A DNA stretch of 64,000 nt from NCBI GenBank assembly GCA_003169975.1, contig PNAA01000057.1:124001-188000 (forward strand), written 5' to 3'. Each line of letters starts with the position of its first letter. The stretch's first letter is position 1. Origin of the DNA: Spartobacteria bacterium. Its GTDB lineage: Bacteria > Verrucomicrobiota > Verrucomicrobiia > Chthoniobacterales > UBA10450. The notes under the pieces were generated by a model. That model was not told the origin of the DNA. It ran no database searches and was given only the letters and a program-made list of their open reading frames with translations. Positions 50,339 to 57,522 of this stretch are shown here, piece by piece. The position numbers were made by a program, and so were the translations under genes.

Positions 50339-53300
50339 ATGAAAGCGGACGACGAAAATCTTCTGCGCCGTTCATCGCTCTTCCAGTTCCTACCCGAGGA
50401 GCATTTCGAACAACTGCGGCCGCTCCTGCAGGAGGAGAGTTACGAGTTTGGCGACCTTCTCGTTAGGCAAGGTGACCCCGCCGACTCATTTTATGTCCTG
50501 CTCAAGGGCCGCGCCCGGGTGGTCAAGGCCGATCAAAGCGGCAACGAGTTTGCCCTCGCCACCTTAAAGCCCGGCGACAGCTTTGGCGAAGCAGCCCTTT
50601 CCGAAGGCGGCACTCGCACGGCCACGGTGCGTTGCAGCACGGCGGTCGAGGCGCTCCGCCTGGATCGTGCCGATTTTCTCCAGCTGGCCGAGGAAACGCC
50701 GGAGCTGAAACATTATATCGAGATGACCGCGCGGCATCGGGCGCTGCACGGTTTTCTTTACGAGTTCAGCAACTTCGGCCGGCTTCCCGTGCCCGCGTTG
50801 CGCAGTCTGGTGGAAAAACTGACGCCGGTCGAAGTGGCCAAAGGCGAGGCGATCATCCGGCAGGGCGATGCGCCCGGCGCGATGTTCATTCTCGCGAAGG
50901 GACGCGCGCGCGCTTTCCATTCCGACAACGGAACGGAACACAACCTCGCTTTTTACCGGGACGGCGATTTCTTCGGCGAACTCTCAATCCTCAACGGCTC
51001 ACCACGCGCCGCGTCGGTCGAAGCGTTCAGCGATTGCCGTCTGCTCGCCCTCGAGCCGGATGCGGTCCGCGACTTGAAGCGCCACTATCCGGAGTTCGGC
51101 AAGCTGATGGAAGAACGGCTGGCGCAATACCAGGTCAAAACGGAAGCGCGCGTGCCGCTCGATTTCACGACCGAAATGCTGCCCGCCGAAGTCGCCGCGC
51201 ACGACAAGATCGGCCTCGATGGCGACAAGGCCACTCCGGCGCCCGCGGCCGCCGAGGGCGAAGACCCCTTCGCGGAAGAGAGCGGCCTCTTCCGGAAAAG
51301 TAAGAAGCGGATCAAGCGCCTCGAGCACATCGAGCAGATCGACGAGATGGATTGCGGCGCGGCCAGCCTCGGCATGATCTGCCGTCACTTCGGACGCAAA
51401 GTCAGCCTCTCGCGGATTCGCCAGCTTTGTCACACTTCGACCGACGGGACGAGCCTGAAGGCGCTCTCTCGCGCCGCGACGGAACTCGGCCTGGCCGCGC
51501 GCGCGTTGAAGGTGTCGCTGCGCAATCTCCCGTTCATGCCGCTGCCGGCCATCATCCACTGGGAAGGCAACCACTGGATGGTCCTCTACGATGTGACCGA
51601 GACCTACGTCAAAGTCGGCGATCCCGCGCGCGGTTTGCGCCGGATTCCACGGAAGGAATTTGAGCAGAATTGGTCCGGCTACGCCGCGCTTTTCGATTAC
51701 ACGGTCGCCTTCGAGAGCGCCCCGGAAAGCAAACCGGGCCTCGCCTGGATTCTGCCTTTCCTGGCGAAGTTCCGCACCCTTTTCCTGCAAGTGATGCTGC
51801 TCGCGATCGCGATCACCTTCCTCGAACTGCTCTTCCCGATCTTCACCGAGATGGTGGTCGACAAGGTGATCGTCGAAAAGAACATCAGCTTGCTCAAAAC
51901 CATCCTCCTCGGGATGGGCGCGGCGGTCTTTTTTGTCCAGGCCTCGTCGCTCGCGCAGGAATATTTGCTCTCCTTCGCAGCCGTTCGGCTCGACACCGCG
52001 ATTCTCGATTACCTAAGCCGGCAAATGCTCTCGCTGCCGATGAGTTATTTCACCAGCCGGCGCACCGGCGATATCCAACGCCGGCTCGATGGCGCGCGGC
52101 AGGTCCGGCAGTTCGCCGTGCAGCACGGCATCGGCGCGATTCTCGCCCTCGTGCAACTCGTCGGCGCGCTTTCGCTCATGGCGCTCTACAGCCCGTCGCT
52201 CATGTTCGCCTTTCTCGCGACCACGCCGCTTTACGGCGGGCTGATGTATTTTTCGCAAAAAGTGCTGCGCCCGCTTTTCGCCGGCGTGGAGGAAAGCCAG
52301 GGCAAATACAGCTCGCACCAGATCGATGCGATCAAAGGCATCGAAGCGGTCAAAGCCGCCTCGGCGGAAAATGTCTTCCGCGACATGATGCTGAACGAAT
52401 TCCTCTCCGTCTCGCGCAAGATTTTCCGGAGCAGCTTCATCGTCATGACCTACGACAGCGTGCTGCAAACCATCGGCATGATTTCGACCGCGATCTTTCT
52501 CTGGGTCGGCGCCAACCAGGTGATGTCGGGCGCGCTCAGCATCGGCGGCTTCGTCGCTTTCAGCTCGCTCACCGCGATGGCTTACAGCGGCATCCTGCGA
52601 ACGTTAGGCGTGTGGGACAACATGCAGTTCGCCACCGTCCTGCTGAATCGGCTGAACGATATTTTCGAGCAGGAGCCGGAACAGGGACGCGACCGTTCCC
52701 AACTCATACCGGTGCACAGTCTCGAGGGCCGGATTGAACTGCGCGGCGTCTCTTTCAAATACGGCGGCCCGGAGGCGCCTAACATCCTGACGGACATCAC
52801 GCTCGACATCGCGCCCGGGCGAATGGTCGCCTTCGTCGGCCGGAGCGGTTGCGGAAAAACCACCCTGATCAAGCTGATCGCGGGTCTGCTGGAGCCAACC
52901 GAAGGCACGATCCTGTTCGATCAAACGGACCTGAAAACGCTCAACTACCGCGACGTCCGTCGGCACATCGGGATGGTCTTGCAGGAAAACCATATCTTCA
53001 ACGAGTCGATCGCGCGCAACATCGCCTTTGGCGACGCCGAGCCGGATCTCGATCGCGTCCTGGCCGCGGCGCAGGCCGCGGCGGCCCACGATTTCGTGAT
53101 GCGCCTTCCGTTAGGCTACGAAACGAAAATTGGCGAGTCCGGCCTCGCACTTTCCGGCGGGCAAAAGCAGCGCATCGCTATCGCGCGCGCCATTTACAAC
53201 AACCCGCCGGTCCTGATTTTCGACGAGGCGACGAGCGCGCTCGACACGGAATCGGAGCGCGCCATCCAAGATAACCTCGGCCGCCTGACGGCGGGTCGCA

Positions 53301-53458
53301 CGACGATTGTGATCGCGCACCGGCTGAGCACGATTCGCGAAGCGGACTCGATTGTCGTCCTGGAAAAAGGAATGGTCGCCGAGGTAGGCAACCACGACCA
53401 GTTGATGGCGCAGCGCGGCCTTTATTTTTACCTTTCCAGCCAGCAGCTCGGGATCTGA
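50339..53458 (+). CDS. peptidase-containing ABC exporter with two cyclic-nucleotide-binding domains
   Basis: 1039 residues from the ATG at 50339. Two cNMP-binding-like domains come first (about 15-125, FGDLLVRQGDPADSFYVLLK; and 140-255, VAKGEAIIRQGDAPGAMFIL). A C39 peptidase domain (about 325-455) follows, with catalytic Cys339 in QIDEMDCGAASLGMICRHFG, the His in IIHWEGNHWMVLYDV and the Asp in VGDPARG. The membrane domain begins about 470 and has MSYFTSRRTGDIQRRLDGAR. The ATPase has Walker A VGRSGCGKTTLIKLIAG (about 834), signature LALSGGQKQRIAIARAI, Walker B LIFDEATSALD and VIAHRLSTI. C39 exporters cut double-glycine leaders while exporting peptides. All catalytic residues are present. Confidence 0.95.
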   Translation: MKADDENLLRRSSLFQFLPEEHFEQLRPLLQEESYEFGDLLVRQGDPADSFYVLLKGRARVVKADQSGNEFALATLKPGDSFGEAALSEGGTRTATVRCSTAVEALRLDRADFLQLAEETPELKHYIEMTARHRALHGFLYEFSNFGRLPVPALRSLVEKLTPVEVAKGEAIIRQGDAPGAMFILAKGRARAFHSDNGTEHNLAFYRDGDFFGELSILNGSPRAASVEAFSDCRLLALEPDAVRDLKRHYPEFGKLMEERLAQYQVKTEARVPLDFTTEMLPAEVAAHDKIGLDGDKATPAPAAAEGEDPFAEESGLFRKSKKRIKRLEHIEQIDEMDCGAASLGMICRHFGRKVSLSRIRQLCHTSTDGTSLKALSRAATELGLAARALKVSLRNLPFMPLPAIIHWEGNHWMVLYDVTETYVKVGDPARGLRRIPRKEFEQNWSGYAALFDYTVAFESAPESKPGLAWILPFLAKFRTLFLQVMLLAIAITFLELLFPIFTEMVVDKVIVEKNISLLKTILLGMGAAVFFVQASSLAQEYLLSFAAVRLDTAILDYLSRQMLSLPMSYFTSRRTGDIQRRLDGARQVRQFAVQHGIGAILALVQLVGALSLMALYSPSLMFAFLATTPLYGGLMYFSQKVLRPLFAGVEESQGKYSSHQIDAIKGIEAVKAASAENVFRDMMLNEFLSVSRKIFRSSFIVMTYDSVLQTIGMISTAIFLWVGANQVMSGALSIGGFVAFSSLTAMAYSGILRTLGVWDNMQFATVLLNRLNDIFEQEPEQGRDRSQLIPVHSLEGRIELRGVSFKYGGPEAPNILTDITLDIAPGRMVAFVGRSGCGKTTLIKLIAGLLEPTEGTILFDQTDLKTLNYRDVRRHIGMVLQENHIFNESIARNIAFGDAEPDLDRVLAAAQAAAAHDFVMRLPLGYETKIGESGLALSGGQKQRIAIARAIYNNPPVLIFDEATSALDTESERAIQDNLGRLTAGRTTIVIAHRLSTIREADSIVVLEKGMVAEVGNHDQLMAQRGLYFYLSSQQLGI

Positions 53459-53471
53459 AATTCGCCTAACA

Positions 53472-54656
53472 ATGCCTAACCAACTCATGCAACGTGGCTC
53501 CGGGGAAGCGGAGTCCGAGATGTTGCCGCAAGATCCGCCGCACTGGTTTGTCCGCTCCACCGCGTGGCTGTTCATCGGGATGTTCGCGATCGCTTTGCTC
53601 GCTTCGGTGCTCATCAAGCTGCCGGAGACGGTTAGTTGTCCCTTCATTCTTGTGCCCACCGGCGGCGCGGACCCGATCCAGGCGCCACGGATGGCGGTCG
53701 TTAATCGGGTTTGCGTGACGGAAGGCCAGACGGTGGCGGCGGGCGACCCGCTCTTCGTTCTGCGCTCGGACGAAATCCGCGACTGGGGGACGCAGCTGCG
53801 CACCTTGACGGCTGACCTGCGCACGCATGAGGAGGGACTGGCCAGAGCCGACACGGCCGACGCCGCGCAGCTTGAGATCAAGAAAGCGGAAATCTCGCAG
53901 GCGGAGAGCGAAGTGAAGTTCCGCGAGAAGCACTCGGCGAGCAGCCGGGATTTGCTCACTCGCATGGAAAAACTGACCAAGAATGGCGGCATCTCGCTGG
54001 TCGAGGTGATTCAATATCGGCTCCAGTCGGCCGAATCGGACAAAGACCTGAGCGTCGCGCAACGCACTTTGCAGCAGGTCAAACTCGAACGTCAGCAGAT
54101 GGAGAGCGAGCATGCGCGGGTGCACGATGAAAACGTGGCGGAGATCGCCAAGCTCAAGGTCCGGCTGAGTGCGCTCAAAGGCGATCTCGAGAATTCGCAG
54201 CAAAACCTGCTTTCCGTCCGGGCGCCCTACGCCGCCGTCGTGATTTCACTGGCCAATCAAAACGCCGGCAGCGTGGTGCAAATGGGACAGGAACTTTGCC
54301 AGCTGGCCGCGATCGCGGCGAAACCCCGCGGCCGGCTCACCCTCAGCGAAACGGCGGTGCCGCGACTCGCCGTCGGGCAACGCGTCCGTTTCTTTTTCGA
54401 CGCCTTTCCTTATCAGCGTTACGGCGTGGTCAATGCAAAACTCGATTGGGTCAGCCCGTCCGCCATCACTTCGCCCGCGGGCCCGCATTTCATGGCGCTC
54501 GCCTCGCTCGATGAAAAGGAGCTGGCGGCGCGCCGCCATCCTCTCCCTTTGCGGGTCGGGATGGGCGGGGAAGCGCGTATCGTCGTGGGGCAGCGTACCA
54601 TCATGGAGTACGCGTTTGAGCCGATCCGGCAGCTGCGCGAAAATCTGCGAGACTGA
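53472..54656 (+). CDS. HlyD-family adaptor protein of the peptide exporter
   Basis: 394 residues from the ATG at 53472 (MPNQLMQRGSG). One membrane span (STAWLFIGMFAIALLASVLI) lies near residue 35. A biotinyl-lipoyl-like strand follows (APRMAVVNRVCVTEGQTVAA), then a long coiled coil (about 110-250, ASSRDLLTRMEKLTKNGG) and a beta-barrel end (LTLSETAVPRLAVGQRVRFF). It bridges the inner-membrane exporter to the outer envelope. It begins 13 bases after the ABC gene. Confidence 0.92.
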   Translation: MPNQLMQRGSGEAESEMLPQDPPHWFVRSTAWLFIGMFAIALLASVLIKLPETVSCPFILVPTGGADPIQAPRMAVVNRVCVTEGQTVAAGDPLFVLRSDEIRDWGTQLRTLTADLRTHEEGLARADTADAAQLEIKKAEISQAESEVKFREKHSASSRDLLTRMEKLTKNGGISLVEVIQYRLQSAESDKDLSVAQRTLQQVKLERQQMESEHARVHDENVAEIAKLKVRLSALKGDLENSQQNLLSVRAPYAAVVISLANQNAGSVVQMGQELCQLAAIAAKPRGRLTLSETAVPRLAVGQRVRFFFDAFPYQRYGVVNAKLDWVSPSAITSPAGPHFMALASLDEKELAARRHPLPLRVGMGGEARIVVGQRTIMEYAFEPIRQLRENLRD

Positions 54657-54662
54657 TTTGTC

Positions 54663-55661
54663 ATGCCGCGTCCGCTTTTCAGAGCCAAAGTTGAGGACCT
54701 GACGACCGCGAACGAGGCGATGAAGCGCTGCCTTCGCCTGGCCGCGCTGGCCGCGAAATCCGAAGTGCCGGTCGTTCTCCTCGGCGAGACCGGCACCGGC
54801 AAAACGCTTCTCGCCCACGCGATCCACAATTCCTCCGCGCGGGCGAACAAACCGTTCATCGCCTTCAACGCTTCCGCGATGAGCGACACCTTGCTTGAAA
54901 GTCAGCTCTTCGGCCACGAACGCGGCGCCTTCACCGGTGCGCAACAAACGGTGAAAGGGAAGTTCGAACTCTCCAACGACGGCACCCTGTTGCTCGACGA
55001 AATCTCCGAGATGAGTCCGCTCGCGCAGGTCAAGATTCTGCACGTCCTCGAGTATGGCGAATTCGAGCGGCTCGGTTCCGAACAGATGCTCACCTGCAAC
55101 ACTCGCATCATCTGCGCCACCAACTGCTCGCTCAGGGAACGCGTCCGCGAGGGGAAGTTTCGCGAGGATCTCTATCATCGCCTGAACGGTTTGACCCTGC
55201 TCATTCCGCCTCTGCGCGAACGAATCGAGGAACTCCCGGCCCTGATCGCGGCGGAACTGAAAGCCTCCGCCTTTAACGAGGGGAAAACTATCACCGCCAT
55301 TCATCCCGAGGCGATGGATAAGTTGCTGGCTTATCCCTGGCCCGGAAATCTCCGCGAACTCAGCCACACCGTACGGACCATGACGCTCTTCTGCGAAGGC
55401 CGCGTCATCCTGCCCGAACACGTGATCTTTCCGCCCGACTTGAAATCCAGTTCGCCGCCGCCGGCGCCGGTGACGGAGACGTCTCCGTGGCCCAATGGCC
55501 AGGCCGATGGTGTGCGCGATCTTTCGCTGGCCGGCGCCGTCGCCCGGCATGTGAGATTTGTTTACGATCAAGCCGGCCGGAACCAGCGGCGCACCGCCCG
55601 GTTGCTCGGCATCTCGCGCGCGACGCTGGCTCGACATCTTCGGGGCAAGGTTCAAAAATGA
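54663..55661 (+). CDS. sigma-54-dependent transcription activator without receiver domain
   Basis: 332 residues. The AAA+ domain (about 20-250) has Walker A LLGETGTGKTLLAHAIHN, the sigma-54-contacting loop in FGHERGAFTGAQQTVKG, Walker B LLLDEISEMSPLAQVKILH and the arginine region REDLYHRLNGLTLLIPPLRE. The C-terminus is a Fis-type HTH (NQRRTARLLGISRATLARHL). No sensor or receiver domain is visible, so it may be controlled by amount or by a partner. It lies six bases after the HlyD gene, between the exporter and the peptide genes, and is the likely activator of the latter. Confidence 0.93.
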   Translation: MPRPLFRAKVEDLTTANEAMKRCLRLAALAAKSEVPVVLLGETGTGKTLLAHAIHNSSARANKPFIAFNASAMSDTLLESQLFGHERGAFTGAQQTVKGKFELSNDGTLLLDEISEMSPLAQVKILHVLEYGEFERLGSEQMLTCNTRIICATNCSLRERVREGKFREDLYHRLNGLTLLIPPLRERIEELPALIAAELKASAFNEGKTITAIHPEAMDKLLAYPWPGNLRELSHTVRTMTLFCEGRVILPEHVIFPPDLKSSSPPPAPVTETSPWPNGQADGVRDLSLAGAVARHVRFVYDQAGRNQRRTARLLGISRATLARHLRGKVQK

Positions 55662-55722
55662 GCCGGGCTGGGGATAAGACTGGACCAGATAGCCTCGCAT
55701 CGGGGCCGGTGTTTCCCCCTGG

Positions 55723-55748
55723 ACGAGTCTGGCTGCACGACTCGTTTT
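55723..55748 (+). terminator. hairpin after the sigma-54 activator gene
   Basis: The stem ACGAGTC/GACTCGT (55723-55729 and 55739-55745) with a nine-base loop is followed by TTTT. It could end or attenuate the exporter transcript and separate it from the peptide genes. Confidence 0.5.
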
Positions 55749-55844
55749 GGAAAATTTTGGAGAGTGCAGAAATGCGTTTTCGCGAGGGAAATCGAGCTCG
55801 GAAACCGCCTCTGCTCCCGTTGGATTTTTCACTCCAGACTGGTC

Positions 55845-55861
55845 TTGGCATGAATGGTGTT
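55845..55861 (+). promoter_or_regulatory. possible sigma-54 promoter before the peptide genes
   Basis: TTGGCATG, four bases, then GTGTT resembles the -24/-12 pattern YTGGCACG-N4-TTGCW (good at -24, weak at -12). The predicted transcript start would fall around 55873, directly before the first peptide gene. The nearby sigma-54 activator makes this more likely. Confidence 0.35.
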
Positions 55862-55875
55862 AATAGGCTGGCAAT

Positions 55876-56061
55876 GTGAGCTCACCAAAGGACAAGAAAA
55901 ATGCACCTGCCGGTGGATCACCGATTCATCAGCAGAAGCGCAAAAAAGAAAGATTGATCAAGCTCGATGATCTCATCCCGAAAGGGAACGTCTCAGGCGG
56001 CCGTCAATTGCTTTTCGGTGCGACTGACATCAACCAAACCAACAACAAAAAGGGGAGATAG
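55876..56061 (+). CDS. double-glycine-leader peptide, distinct core
   Basis: 61 residues from the GTG at 55876. The stretch KERLIKLDDLIPKGNVSGG has the same layout as the leaders of the three following peptides (charged Lys-rich start, (K)xxDLxPxxxxxGG). The predicted core after GG is RQLLFGATDINQTNNKKGR (19 residues). A second GG earlier (NAPAGGSP) makes the cut site less certain. The stop is five bases before the next peptide gene. Either a precursor of a second exported peptide or a diverged member of the family. Confidence 0.6.
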   Translation: MSSPKDKKNAPAGGSPIHQQKRKKERLIKLDDLIPKGNVSGGRQLLFGATDINQTNNKKGR

Positions 56062-56066
56062 ATAGT

Positions 56067-56210
56067 ATGGCTACTAATAAGAAGAAAAAGGCAGTGAAAG
56101 TGCAAGACATGAAGCCGGCCAAAGACGCCAAGGGCGGAGTCAGGGCACCGGTTCGGCAGCGCGGGCCGGTCGACGCCGGTCGCACGGTCGCGGGCCGGAC
56201 GGAGCACTAA
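56067..56210 (+). CDS. double-glycine-leader peptide 1 (tandem family)
   Basis: 47 residues. The leader reads MATNKKKKAVKVQDMKPAKD, then AKGG; the core is VRAPVRQRGPVDAGRT followed by VAGRTEH. The ribosome-binding site GGGGAGA precedes the ATG. The leader is nearly identical to those of the next two genes while the core has only the last two pentad units. Too short for routine gene calling. Expected substrate of the C39 exporter upstream. Confidence 0.8.
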   Translation: MATNKKKKAVKVQDMKPAKDAKGGVRAPVRQRGPVDAGRTVAGRTEH

Positions 56211-56321
56211 CCGCCGCCCAACGGGATTAGCCGCCTTGGGTTCAAGCCCGGGCGGCGGATCCACCGAAAAGTTTAATCAACCAACCAAAACAACAACAAA
56301 ACAACGAAGGAGATAGATAGT

Positions 56322-56483
56322 ATGGCTACTGATAAGAAGAAAAAGACAGTGAAAGTGCAGGACCTCAAACCGGCAAAAGACGCCAAGGGTGGAGTCGGCA
56401 TTGCCGGCCGCCAGGTCGCCGGACATACCGTCGCGGGCCGCCAGGTCGCCGGCCGCACGATCGCGGGCCGGACGGAGCACTAA
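56322..56483 (+). CDS. double-glycine-leader peptide 2 with pentapeptide-repeat core
   Basis: 53 residues. Leader MATDKKKKTVKVQDLKPAKD plus AKGG. The core is VG followed by five pentads IAGRQ, VAGHT, VAGRQ, VAGRT, IAGRT and EH. The core has no Cys or Ser and is basic. The upstream region is A-rich (CAACAACAAAACAACGAAGG) and contains GGAG before the ATG. The coding and upstream sequence repeats at 272-bp spacing in the next gene, so it is a recent duplication. Confidence 0.85.
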   Translation: MATDKKKKTVKVQDLKPAKDAKGGVGIAGRQVAGHTVAGRQVAGRTIAGRTEH

Positions 56484-56593
56484 CCGCCGCCCAACGGGAT
56501 CAGCCGCCTTGGGTTCCAGCCCGGGCGGCCGATTCACCGAAGCTTTAATCAACGAACCAAAACAACAACAAAACAACGAAGGAAATAGATAGT

Positions 56594-56755
56594 ATGGCTA
56601 CTGATAAGAAGAAAAAAGAAGTGAAAGTGCAAGACCTGAAACCGGCGAAAGACGCCAAGGGTGGAGTCGGCATCGCCGGCCGCCAGGTCGCCGGACATAC
56701 CGTCGCGGGCCGCCAGGTCGCCGGCCGCACGATCGCGGGCCGGACGGAGCACTAA
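56594..56755 (+). CDS. double-glycine-leader peptide 3 with pentapeptide-repeat core
   Basis: 53 residues, differing from peptide 2 in one leader residue by eye (KKKKE instead of KKKKT); the core is identical, with five (V/I)AG(R/H)(Q/T) units and EH. Same A-rich leader and GGAA-type ribosome-binding site. It is the last gene before a strong terminator. Confidence 0.85.
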   Translation: MATDKKKKEVKVQDLKPAKDAKGGVGIAGRQVAGHTVAGRQVAGRTIAGRTEH

Positions 56756-56852
56756 CCGCCGCCCAACGGGATCAGCCGCCTTTCGGTCCAACCCCGCACG
56801 GCGGATTCACCCGAACGTTCGTCACCAATTCCACTAATCGTTAGGCAAGAAG

Positions 56853-56882
56853 ACATCCGGCCCGCCTGGGCCGGATGTTTTG
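56853..56882 (+). terminator. strong intrinsic terminator of the peptide operon
   Basis: Perfect 11-bp stem ACATCCGGCCC/GGGCCGGATGT with loop GCCT, followed by TT and GTCT on the plus strand. A TCGTTAGGC copy lies just upstream (56838-56846). Confidence 0.88.
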
Positions 56883-56891
56883 TCTATGAAG

Positions 56892-57416
56892 CTAAAGCCC
56901 GTCCGGATGACGCGGCTCAAATCCGCGCGGCGGGCGCAGCGTCAATTGCCAGCGGGGTGCGTCGCGATCGCTCCATCTGTTCCAGGCCGTGGTATCGAGT
57001 CGCAAGCCGGCGATGATGGCGAAAGCATGACCATTGCGGGCGTAGACCGTGATCCATTTTCCCTGGCCGCGGTGGCCAAAACGAGTCAGCTCGTTGGAAC
57101 AGAGCGGGGCCCGGAGCAAGCCCCCGGCAGCCAGCGCATAGGAAACCGTTCCGGAACAATCGTAGCCGACGTCGAAAAACGACGCATGGCCGCCGCCCCA
57201 GCGATACGGCTTGGAGCGCAGCTCGTTGGCCGCCCAGATCGCGCGTTTTACCGGCAGCGGCGCCTTCGCCGGCGCGTAAGCAATCCCGCGTCGCAGGCGC
57301 GCAACCCTGCCCGGGACGACCGGGCCATTGTTCGGAAACGGATTCGCCAGTCCGCGCGGCACGAGCCCAAGAAAAAGGGCACTGAGAAGAAGCGCGAAAC
57401 GAACACCGGTAACCAT
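56892..57416 (-). CDS. NlpC/P60-type secreted peptidase
   Basis: 174 residues from the ATG at 57416, giving a signal peptide (VRFALLLSALFLGLVPRGLA). The catalytic Cys region is YRWGGGHASFFDVGYDCSGT followed by VSYALAAGG; the His region is YARNGHAFAIIAGLRLDTT. The NlpC/P60 fold cuts peptidoglycan stem peptides. Convergent with the peptide operon, from which it is separated by the terminator. No direct link to it is apparent. Confidence 0.87.
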   Translation of the reverse strand: MVTGVRFALLLSALFLGLVPRGLANPFPNNGPVVPGRVARLRRGIAYAPAKAPLPVKRAIWAANELRSKPYRWGGGHASFFDVGYDCSGTVSYALAAGGLLRAPLCSNELTRFGHRGQGKWITVYARNGHAFAIIAGLRLDTTAWNRWSDRDAPRWQLTLRPPRGFEPRHPDGL

Positions 57417-57522
57417 CAGAGTATGAAAGCTGTTGCCATGCCAGAAGCGCCCGGCGCAACGCATTCCGCACTCTCTCTATCGACGAGTCGAATTTTCCGC
57501 GCAAGACTTTCCTGTGCAGCCG

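Noticed and set aside
54246-55832. 528-codon minus-strand ORF opposite hlyD and the sigma-54 activator
   Set aside because: Spans two genes on the other strand and contains no recognisable domain.
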